The notes under the pieces were generated by a model. That model was not told the DNA's origin and ran no database searches. It saw nothing but the letters and a program-made list of their open reading frames with translations. The position numbers and the translations under genes were made by a program. This document shows positions 13,961 through 19,852 of a stretch of DNA of 21,477 nucleotides, in pieces (within the stretch, counting starts at the first letter, position 1; every line of letters begins with the position of its first letter). Origin of the DNA: Candidatus Methanophagales archaeon (GTDB lineage Archaea; Halobacteriota; Syntropharchaeia; Alkanophagales; Methanospirareceae); assembly GCA_023131215.1 (NCBI GenBank), contig JAGLZV010000003.1:1-21477 (forward strand). Reading direction: 5' to 3'.

Positions 13961-14767
13961 ATGCTAAAACTCCTTGATGTTATGTCGATACAAAAAGAGG
14001 ATTTACCTAAATATAAATTACATTTAGCAATTAATCCAAAGAACAAAAAGGAGCCTCTTGATGAACTATTTAAAGGTAATTTTAAATCATGGCAGGAGTG
14101 GCAAAGTAAAAAAAACTTTGAGAGAGATTATATTCTTTCGTTAATCTATTACGGTCGTAATGAATGGATTTTTGGCGGAATTTATAAACGAAAAGATGTT
14201 AAAAGAGTGGAGAAGCATTTTGAATACGATACCGAATTACTTGATTTTAGGAAGGATTTAATCGGACGATTGATAATCCGTTTTTGCAGACCTGGCAGAC
14301 AATCATATCTTAAGCTGGAAAAATGGGTAGGTAAACTGGAAGTTGTGGAAATATTAAGAAAACCCTATACTATGAAGGAATTCCTAGGATATGAAAATGT
14401 TCTCATAGATTTCGATCTCTTAAAAACGATTATAGATAAAGAAGAACCGTCATGGAAAACTGCTCTTTCTTCTGTAAAAGGAGTATATATTATTACCGAC
14501 AAAAGTAATGGCAAAATTTATGTGGGCTCTGCTTATGGAGAAGCCTCATTCTGGAGCAGATGGTTTCTTTACGCTAAAAATGGACACGGTGGAAATAAGG
14601 AATTGAAAAAACGCATTAGTGAAAAAGGCTTAGAATACGCATCAAATTTTCAATTTTCCGTTTTAGAAGTTAGACCTAACATTACAGAGGATGGGGTGAT
14701 AACAACACGGGAAGCATATTGGAAAAGTATATTAAAATCCAGAGAATTTGGATACAATGAAAATTAG
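13961..14767 (+). CDS. GIY-YIG endonuclease-domain protein
   Basis: 268 aa. The C-terminal third is a GIY-YIG nuclease: GVY (174-176) and YVG (187-189) in KGVYIITDKSNGKIYVGSA, a candidate catalytic Arg200 in FWSRWF, Glu251 in TTREAYWK and a terminal asparagine after FGYNE. This matches families in which Y, Y, R, E and N form the metal-dependent active site. The first 165 residues are a separate domain with aromatic motifs (SWQEWQSKK, GRNEWIFGG) that I do not recognise; they may bind DNA or regulate activity. Roles in related proteins include restriction, homing and repair; which applies here cannot be told. An attC-like site starts 14 bp after the stop. Confidence 0.82.
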   Translation: MLKLLDVMSIQKEDLPKYKLHLAINPKNKKEPLDELFKGNFKSWQEWQSKKNFERDYILSLIYYGRNEWIFGGIYKRKDVKRVEKHFEYDTELLDFRKDLIGRLIIRFCRPGRQSYLKLEKWVGKLEVVEILRKPYTMKEFLGYENVLIDFDLLKTIIDKEEPSWKTALSSVKGVYIITDKSNGKIYVGSAYGEASFWSRWFLYAKNGHGGNKELKKRISEKGLEYASNFQFSVLEVRPNITEDGVITTREAYWKSILKSREFGYNEN

Positions 14768-14780
14768 TAATCAATTTGCC

Positions 14781-14872
14781 ACTTCATATAACAGAGCGTA
14801 TCTGGCTTCGGTGCTTCGCACCTTCGTCCAAATTTCCCTTCGGGAAACTTCAGATACGCTCGGAACGTTATA
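14781..14872. other. attC-like folded recombination site (candidate)
   Basis: Nested symmetry just downstream of the GIY-YIG gene. The outer boxes are TATAAC (14787-14792) and GTTATA (14867-14872). The inner 11-bp arms are GAGCGTATCTG (14794-14804) and CAGATACGCTC (14851-14861). Inside are two small hairpins, GGTGC-TTC-GCACC (14810-14822) and TTTCCC-TTC-GGGAAA (14833-14847). The spacers are unequal, 1 nt on the left and 5 nt on the right, and the boxes end AAC/GTT as integron attC sites do. The total of 86 nt from box to box is within attC range. The two-arm head is unusual for attC. An alternative is a MITE-like or REP-like palindrome. Confidence 0.55.
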
Positions 14873-14922
14873 CGACATTGCTCATCGAAAAATGCAAAAT
14901 GTACAAATGCAAAAAATAAAAA

Positions 14923-15258
14923 ATGGATAAAGGCACGGACCTTACAGGAACCTGGCATATCTATGAAATGGAAGCATGGGATGAGGACTATTTTAACATG
15001 GAAGTGCAGGCTTATATCAGGATAGATCCGGACAATCTCGGAGTTTTTCAATTTGGTTTAGTTTCAGGATGTATAGATGGAAAACCTGTTGATTATGCAG
15101 ATGGAGAAAGGTTTGAGTTTACGTGGGAAGGAAACGATGAATGCGATCCAGCCTGTGGTAGTGGTTGGATTAGAATAAAAGGGGAAGACTTGTTAGAGGG
15201 CGAATTTAGAATTCATCTGGGAGATGATTCCACTTTTTTAGCAAGAAGAGCAAAGTAA
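14923..15258 (+). CDS. Conserved-looking hypothetical protein, 111 aa
   Basis: A compact beta-rich protein: LTGTWHIYEMEAWDEDYFNM (about 7-26), then VQAYIRIDPDNLGVFQFGLV, a FTWEGNDECD turn and a final EFRIHLGDDSTFLARR. The GTW..., FQFG and HLGDDS pattern belongs to a small family I have the impression is found in many bacteria and some archaea, without known function. It is acidic and soluble, with no signal or membrane segment. It follows the attC-like site by 50 bp and precedes the DUF6398 gene by 17 bp, so the two may be one unit. Confidence 0.65.
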   Translation: MDKGTDLTGTWHIYEMEAWDEDYFNMEVQAYIRIDPDNLGVFQFGLVSGCIDGKPVDYADGERFEFTWEGNDECDPACGSGWIRIKGEDLLEGEFRIHLGDDSTFLARRAK

Positions 15259-15275
15259 TAAATCTAATCTGAAAA

Positions 15276-15785
15276 ATGAGAGATAAAACACGAATAAATG
15301 AAAAAGCCCATCAACTCATCAGTCTGACTACGGAGTTCTGTGAACAACATCTCGATGATGAATACGAGCAACTATGCGAGAAACTAATACGAAAGATGTC
15401 ACGTAAACGAAATGTTCCCTATCTCTCCGGGAGGATAGAAATTTGGGCTGCTGGTGTCATTTATGCATTGGGACAGATTAATTTCCTATTTGACCGGAGC
15501 TTTGAACCTTATGCAACCCCTGATGATATTTGTGATCATTTTGGAACGAATAAAAGTACCACCTCCCAAAAAGCGAAAGTCATTCGAGATATGTTCAAAA
15601 TGACATACGGGAATGACGAATTTTCAACTGAACGGAATAAAGAGAATGATCCATTTGCCAAATTGATGATGATAAATGGTCTAATCGTACCCATTGATAT
15701 TCTTGAATCAGAATCTCAAGAAGAAGAAGAAGAAGATAATACAATGCAGGATAAAAGACAGATAACAATGGACAACTTCATATAA
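15276..15785 (+). CDS. DUF6398-type protein
   Basis: 169 aa. The N-terminal helical part reads LTTEFCEQHLDDEYEQLCEK (about 17-36), then SGRIEIWAAGVIYALGQINF, typical of DUF6398. A helix-turn-helix-like stretch, TPDDICDHFGTNKSTTSQKA, sits at about 81-100. The last 25 residues are a run of glutamates followed by TMQDKRQITMDNFI. The domain is found alone or fused to other accessory proteins; its function is unknown, though the helix-turn-helix suggests nucleic-acid binding. The stop codon lies inside a palindrome that repeats the outer boxes of the attC-like site. Confidence 0.75.
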   Translation: MRDKTRINEKAHQLISLTTEFCEQHLDDEYEQLCEKLIRKMSRKRNVPYLSGRIEIWAAGVIYALGQINFLFDRSFEPYATPDDICDHFGTNKSTTSQKAKVIRDMFKMTYGNDEFSTERNKENDPFAKLMMINGLIVPIDILESESQEEEEEDNTMQDKRQITMDNFI

Positions 15786-15798
15786 CGAAAACGTTATA
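15775..15798. other. Collapsed copy of the attC-like site
   Basis: ACTTCATATAAC at 15775-15786 is identical to 14781-14792, and AACGTTATA at 15790-15798 is identical to 14864-14872. Only GAA lies between, instead of the 71-nt stem region. TATAACG (15781-15787) and CGTTATA (15792-15798) also form a perfect 7-bp hairpin that could terminate transcription of the DUF6398 gene. Confidence 0.55.
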
Positions 15799-15917
15799 TA
15801 AAATTCCGAACCCTCTCTTGTGATAAATTATTAAATGCCAATATAATTGGTGAGGGCGGTGGAACATAATAACGCAAGAAAAAATGCTTGAATTATGAGA
15901 ACAATTAGGCATTTAAA

Positions 15918-15962
15918 ATGAAAATGATAAATATAAGAGTAATTCCGAATGCAAAGAAAAGG
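15918..15962 (+). pseudogene. Possible 5' scrap of a DUF167-type gene
   Basis: ATG 15918 opens with MKMINIRVIPNAKKR, which resembles the start of DUF167 proteins (compare MKKIEVKVVPNS in the intact gene at 4623). The frame then continues into AT-rich sequence without family features. The rest of the 283-bp gap between the DUF6398 stop and the DEAD-box stop contains a 9-bp inverted repeat (TTAAATGCC 15831-15839, GGCATTTAA 15908-15916) and nothing else I can support. Confidence 0.3.
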
Positions 15963-16068
15963 TTTAAAGTCAAAATTAGTCTTTTCCATCCCTATTTTAT
16001 ATTTTGCATTTTTCAATTTGCATTCTGCATTCAATTGCTCGAAATCCACAAGATTTTGAGCAATTACC

Positions 16069-17292
16069 TTATCTCCTATTTTGTCTCTTAACTCCTTGCC
16101 AACCTGAACTGTATCTACGTTTTTTCAGCCCTCTTCTATCTTTTTGGGATGGCGTTTCCGTCCATTTTATTTTCACTCTGTTTATCTCAGGCATTTTTTC
16201 TTCAATTACGTCCACTTCGTAGTCCCTCTCTACTCTTCTAAAATCATCATAATCTCTGCTTGAAAGAATACTTATCGCCTTTCCTTCTTTTCCTGCTCTT
16301 GCAGTTCTTCCTATTCTATGAACATAGTCCTTGCTATCCGAGGGAATATCATAATTGTAAATATGTGAAACACCTTGAATATCAAGTCCTCTTGAAGCTA
16401 CATCAGTGCATACAAGAACACAAGCTTTTTGCGAATGAAAAAGCTTCATTGTCTTGTCCCTTTTGTCCTGGGTAAATCCTCCATGAATGGCGTGGGCATC
16501 TATTCCCTCAAGTTTTAGGTTGTTTGCAACAAAGTCCACATTTTTACGTGTATTGCAGAACACCATTACAAGCCCTGCTTTTTCGTGGTTCAATAAATGG
16601 ACTAACAAAGAAAATTTTAAATTATCAGGAACATCATAGTAAACCTGAGTTAATTTTTTCGGGTCAACATAAGCTTCTGCAGAAACTTCAACAGGCTTTT
16701 CCATGTATCTCTGAGCAAGACGCGCTATCTCCCTTGAAATGGTGGCAGAAAACAAGAGAGTCTGCCTTTTTATAGGACATTCTCTTATTATCTTTTCAAC
16801 GTCATCTATAAATCCCATGTCAAGCATTCTGTCTGCTTCATCTAAAACAAGGATTTTTACACTGTTTAATTTAATCGTCCTTCTTCTAATATGGTCTAGT
16901 GTTCTGCCTGGCGTTCCTATTACAATATCCGCCGTCCTCAATTTATCAATTTGTGGATTAATTGACACGCCCCCATAAACGACAACAATCTTTAAATTTA
17001 AAGGCGTGTATTTTGAAAAATTCTTTAAAGCCTCTGCAACTTGCTGTGCCAGTTCTCTTGTTGGAGTTAAAATTAAAGCCTGAATTCCCTCTCCTTTTTC
17101 GGAACTTTCTATAATGCCTGAAGCAAACGCAAGCGTCTTTCCTGAACCTGTTGCAGACTCAGCTATAACGTCCTTTCCGGCAAGAATTAAAGGGACAGAT
17201 TTTTCCTGTATCTCGGTTGGCTGTTCAAACTTTTCTTCTTCTATTGCTTTCAGAATAGGCTCTATAATGCCCAGTTTTCTAAATTTTTCCAT
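16069..17292 (-). CDS. DEAD-box RNA helicase
   Basis: 407 aa with the complete motif set: a Q-motif region PTEIQ (25-29), motif I ATGSGKT (47-53), PTRELA (77-82), GG (107-108), TPGR (127-130), DEAD (151-154), SAT (182-184), a C-terminal ARGLD-type TDVASRGLD and HRIGRTAR. It remodels RNA duplexes using ATP and typically acts in ribosome assembly or RNA decay, especially at low temperature. The short basic tail (KKRRYSSGWQGVKRQNRR) probably gives extra RNA affinity. It is slightly longer than a minimal core enzyme. No partner gene is adjacent. Confidence 0.93.
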   Translation of the reverse strand: MEKFRKLGIIEPILKAIEEEKFEQPTEIQEKSVPLILAGKDVIAESATGSGKTLAFASGIIESSEKGEGIQALILTPTRELAQQVAEALKNFSKYTPLNLKIVVVYGGVSINPQIDKLRTADIVIGTPGRTLDHIRRRTIKLNSVKILVLDEADRMLDMGFIDDVEKIIRECPIKRQTLLFSATISREIARLAQRYMEKPVEVSAEAYVDPKKLTQVYYDVPDNLKFSLLVHLLNHEKAGLVMVFCNTRKNVDFVANNLKLEGIDAHAIHGGFTQDKRDKTMKLFHSQKACVLVCTDVASRGLDIQGVSHIYNYDIPSDSKDYVHRIGRTARAGKEGKAISILSSRDYDDFRRVERDYEVDVIEEKMPEINRVKIKWTETPSQKDRRGLKKRRYSSGWQGVKRQNRR

Positions 17293-17364
17293 GGTTTTTT
17301 TTAGTGTATATAAAGTATAACTTCCTTCTATTTAAGACACTGATTTACGCGGACTTATTTAAGT

Positions 17365-17436
17365 TTGACATTGTTGATTTTTATCATCTGTGTTAATCTG
17401 CGTTAATCTGTGTCTATAATTTATTTTTGACTTTGT
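17365..17436. repeat. Repeat related to the termini of elements A and B
   Basis: The stretch begins TTGACATTGT (17365-17374), as copy A does, and ends TTGACTTTGT (17427-17436), the complement of A's other end but here in direct orientation. Between them are three near-repeats of TAATCTGTGT/TAATCTGCGT. It sits in the 200-bp divergent gap between the DEAD-box and MetE genes. It could be a degraded or rearranged relative of the A/B family. Confidence 0.4.
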
Positions 17437-17439
17437 TAA

Positions 17440-17451
17440 TTTATATATTTT
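17440..17451 (+). promoter_or_regulatory. Candidate TATA box for the MetE-like gene
   Basis: TTTATATATTTT lies about 45-55 bp upstream of ATG 17495, leaving room for a leader of about 25 nt. An AAGAAG purine run immediately before the ATG could act as a weak ribosome binding site. A mini-frame ATG AAA GAA GAA TGA (17483-17497) overlaps the start in ATGA fashion. Confidence 0.35.
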
Positions 17452-17494
17452 CAGTTAATATAAAGGTTATAAGCAAAAAAAGTATGAAAGAAGA

Positions 17495-18562
17495 ATGAAA
17501 AGAGCAATATTCGACGACATCGGAAGTTATCCATTGCCCGAAGGAACAACAAAGGAATGGCTAAAAGAAGCCTTTGCTAAAATTGAAATTGAAATTGAAC
17601 CCACTTCCTACAAAAATAAACTTTACGAAACAATAAAAGATGCAATGTGGCAGAAAATAAATGCTGGTGTTGAAGTCCCTAATTATCCACAATTTCAGAA
17701 TATGATTTCCCAATTTCTCGAACCAATCATGGACGATGAAAGAACGGAAGCGCCACTGCTTATACGAGAAGAAGAGGCGAAGATGGTCGAAATGGATGCC
17801 TTAGAGGAAATGGCTGAGGAGTATATGGAAAAGAAAGGAGAAAAACTGAAACTCCGGATATGCGTCACCGGTCCAATAGAGTTATATTATAACCAATTTC
17901 CGCCTCCTGTGTATATTGACGTGCTATCAAACCTTGCGAAATCCGTAGGCAGGTTTATAAAACATGCAATAGAAGAAGCGAAGGGGAACCGAAATTACGA
18001 AGTGAAATGCGCATCAATAGACGAGCCGAGCATGGGATTAGACCCTCGTATAGAAGAAGAGGGCATAATTACCGCACTTGAACTCGCTTCTGAATATGCG
18101 TTCCGAAAGGGCATTGATACACAAATACACCTCCATTCTCCTATTTTTTATGACACCGTGTGCCAGGTGGAAGGGATAAGTGTGATAGGGCTGGAATCTG
18201 CAGCAAATCCTTCTCTTTTAACGCTGATAGATAAAAAACAACTCGACAAATACGATAAATTCCTTCGTATCGGTGTATCAAGAACTGATATACTCAGCAT
18301 GGCTGCGGAATACGATGAAATACACCATACAAACGCATTTAAGGATAAGGGCGTTTTGGATACCGTGGTTAATGAGTATAACAGTCCGGGAAAAGTAAAG
18401 AAGCGGCTGGAGAAAGCTTATTCTATTTTTGGAGAACGAATAAAATATGTGGGACCTGACTGTGGATTGGGTCCTTTTCCCAATCAAGAGCTGGCATATT
18501 TGGTTTTGAAAAACACATCTGCGGGGATAAAAGATTTTTATAATGGTCCCCGTAGTGTCTGA
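17495..18562 (+). CDS. Core MetE-type methyltransferase
   Basis: 355 aa, the length of the catalytic half of cobalamin-independent methionine synthase. It opens IFDDIGSYPLP, has CASIDEPSMG with D176 and E177, IHLHSP (211-216), GLE at 232-234 and PDCGLGPFPN with C323. MetE-fold enzymes bind zinc through H-x-C, E and C. Here those positions read H212-L-H214, E234 and C323, so the usual first cysteine is a histidine. Short archaeal homologs transfer methyl from a corrinoid protein to homocysteine to make methionine; this substrate is inferred. The 3' end is repeated at 18939-19041 with silent changes. Confidence 0.82.
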   Translation: MKRAIFDDIGSYPLPEGTTKEWLKEAFAKIEIEIEPTSYKNKLYETIKDAMWQKINAGVEVPNYPQFQNMISQFLEPIMDDERTEAPLLIREEEAKMVEMDALEEMAEEYMEKKGEKLKLRICVTGPIELYYNQFPPPVYIDVLSNLAKSVGRFIKHAIEEAKGNRNYEVKCASIDEPSMGLDPRIEEEGIITALELASEYAFRKGIDTQIHLHSPIFYDTVCQVEGISVIGLESAANPSLLTLIDKKQLDKYDKFLRIGVSRTDILSMAAEYDEIHHTNAFKDKGVLDTVVNEYNSPGKVKKRLEKAYSIFGERIKYVGPDCGLGPFPNQELAYLVLKNTSAGIKDFYNGPRSV

Positions 18563-18576
18563 GGATTTGACGGGAA

Positions 18577-18858
18577 ATGATACCAATATTTAAAAGTGTT
18601 GAGGAAGAAGCAGAATTTTGGGATACTCATGATACTGAGGAGTTCGCAGATGAATTTGAGCCCGTAGAGGTGAAGTTCGCTCGCCCTCTGAAGCATAAGT
18701 GGGTGTTAACCATAAACCTTTTCTTATAAAGAAAAGCTTTACCAAAAGAACTTATTTTTTCTTTTAATCAGATGAAGAAATTGGCAAAAGGAGCAGAGAA
18801 AGAGATTGGCGTTCTCATTCGTTCATGGGTTTTAGAGCATCTCAAGAAAACATATTGA
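18577..18858 (+). pseudogene. CopG/BrnA-type antitoxin gene interrupted by an in-frame hairpin stop
   Basis: The N-terminal part reads MIPIFKSVEEEAEFWDTHDT, then EFEPVEVKFARPLKHK, the typical opening of CopG-family antitoxins. The C-terminal part, from 18772, is MKKLAKGAEKEIGVLIRSWV followed by LEHLKKTY, the ribbon-helix-helix end. Both parts are in the same frame. A TAA at 18727-18729, inside a short palindrome (18718-18736), separates them. No toxin gene is adjacent. Suppression or recent insertion is possible, but a loss of function is the simplest reading. Confidence 0.65.
18718..18751. repeat. Short hairpin repeat, copy 3 (variant tail)
   Basis: CTTTTCTT-ATA-AAGAAAAG (18718-18736) is a perfect 8-bp stem followed by CTTTACCAAAAGAAC. 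The stem is like copies 1 and 2, but the tail lacks CTGTGCTAA. It lies within the antitoxin gene and supplies its premature stop. Confidence 0.5.
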
Positions 18859-18938
18859 TGAGCAAAAAAGATGGGCAGGGAGAAGAATTGGAAGCGATGA
18901 AGAAAAGATGAAAAAAGGCGATAGGGAAATGAAGGTAT

Positions 18939-19041
18939 GGGACCTGACTGTGGATTGGGTCCTTTTCCCAATCAGGAACTGGCGTATTTGGTTTTGAAAA
19001 ACACTTCTGCGGGGATAAATGATTTTTATAAGGATAAATGA
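18939..19041 (+). pseudogene. Second 3' end of the MetE-like gene
   Basis: Bases 18939-19030 match 18451-18542 with 5 differences in 92, all at third codon positions; four are silent and one changes K to N. The frame continues to its own stop (YKDK-TGA, 19039-19041). The rest of the gene is missing. It begins abruptly about 80 bp after the broken antitoxin. Confidence 0.85.
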
Positions 19042-19137
19042 AAAGAGAGGTGGGTGAAGTTAAAATCACAATCTAAAGGTAGAAGGAGAAGCTTGGTTAT
19101 GGAATAAGGAAAGGGGAGAAGAGAGGAGGAATAGAAA

Positions 19138-19372
19138 ATGATTGAATTAAACAAAATTGGAGCACATGTAGGGGAGAACGAAGTATCTTTCGGGATGTAC
19201 CTTCCGGGGGTAAGGAAAAGGGATGGCTACCAAGTAAAGGTTAGGCTAATTCATGCCGGGGACCAGTTTACCGGGCATCGAACCCGAGACTTCCGATTTG
19301 ATATATCATCCGGAAGAGCTGCTTGACCTCGGGAAAACAAAAATACCGATGCGGAAAAGAGAAGGGTATTAA
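19138..19372 (+). pseudogene. Frameshifted N-terminal piece of a glycosidase-like gene
   Basis: The first frame (19138-about 19272) encodes LNKIGAHVGENEVSFGMYLP, then GYQVKVRLIHAGDQF. This resembles the N-terminal beta domain of archaeal alpha-amylase or neopullulanase-like enzymes, although the assignment is from memory. A one-base slip near 19273 continues as GIEPETSDLIYHPEELLDLG and KTKIPMRKREGY with a TAA at 19370. The catalytic domain is absent. A ribosome binding site (GGAGG, about 19124-19128) precedes the ATG. Confidence 0.45.
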
Positions 19373-19411
19373 ATGTTTACCACATGAACATGAAGAAAAT
19401 AAAATAAAATA

Positions 19412-19430
19412 CCGAAAAACATATATAAGG
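19412..19430 (+). promoter_or_regulatory. Promoter of the caspase-like operon
   Basis: CCGAAAAAC followed by ATATATAAGG is a strong BRE/TATA match. Transcription would start near 19450 and give a leader of about 60 nt. GGTGAG at 19500-19505 is a good ribosome binding site for ATG 19511. A second, weaker set (CGAAAAG, then CTTTTAATAG) lies at 19463-19479. Confidence 0.5.
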
Positions 19431-19510
19431 GCGCATCTCAATTTTGGAACATAAGAAAAAAGCCGAAAAGCTTTTAATAGCCCATATATTTAAATAAATG
19501 GTGAGATATT

Positions 19511-19852
19511 ATGAAACTGCAAAAAAGAGAGTTTGATAAGCCCCTTGATTTTAGGGATGGAAAGTATCGGAGTCTTCGAGAGTTAAGAGACCATCCAGGA
19601 GAGCTTAGGACACTTAGTTTGTCTGTGCTGGGCGAGCCGAATCTAAAGGACTTCGTTTTGAAACGCTATGAGAGTGAACCTAGAGATAAGGAAGTGCATA
19701 TTTTGGGAGAAGGAAGTTTTACTATCGATCAACTTGAAAGCGAAATAAGAAGAGGCACAAAGGTAGGCAAGCTCGCTATGGAGACTGAGCTCGATTGGGT
19801 GAACTTTCTAAAAGAAAAATTAGAAGCAGGGGATATAGAGGAGGTGGAATAA
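19511..19852 (+). CDS. Unknown 113-aa protein coupled to the caspase-like protease
   Basis: The family is not recognised. The product is soluble and strongly charged, with a beta/alpha start (KREFDKPLDFRDGKY), two helices (about 22-50, including LRELRDHPGEL and LKDFVLKRYE) and a C-terminal block GEGSFTIDQLESEIRRGTKV then LDWVNFLKEKLEAGDIEE. The last block looks like a compact helical module. The stop codon directly abuts the ATG of the protease gene, so they are translated together. Such tight pairing suggests that it is a regulator, inhibitor, adaptor or substrate of the protease; which of these is a guess. There is no signal peptide. Confidence 0.7.
   Translation: MKLQKREFDKPLDFRDGKYRSLRELRDHPGELRTLSLSVLGEPNLKDFVLKRYESEPRDKEVHILGEGSFTIDQLESEIRRGTKVGKLAMETELDWVNFLKEKLEAGDIEEVE

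Noticed and set aside
14748..15051. Open frames crossing the attC-like site on both strands
   Set aside because: They overlap the folded site and the start of the 111-aa gene and have no family match.
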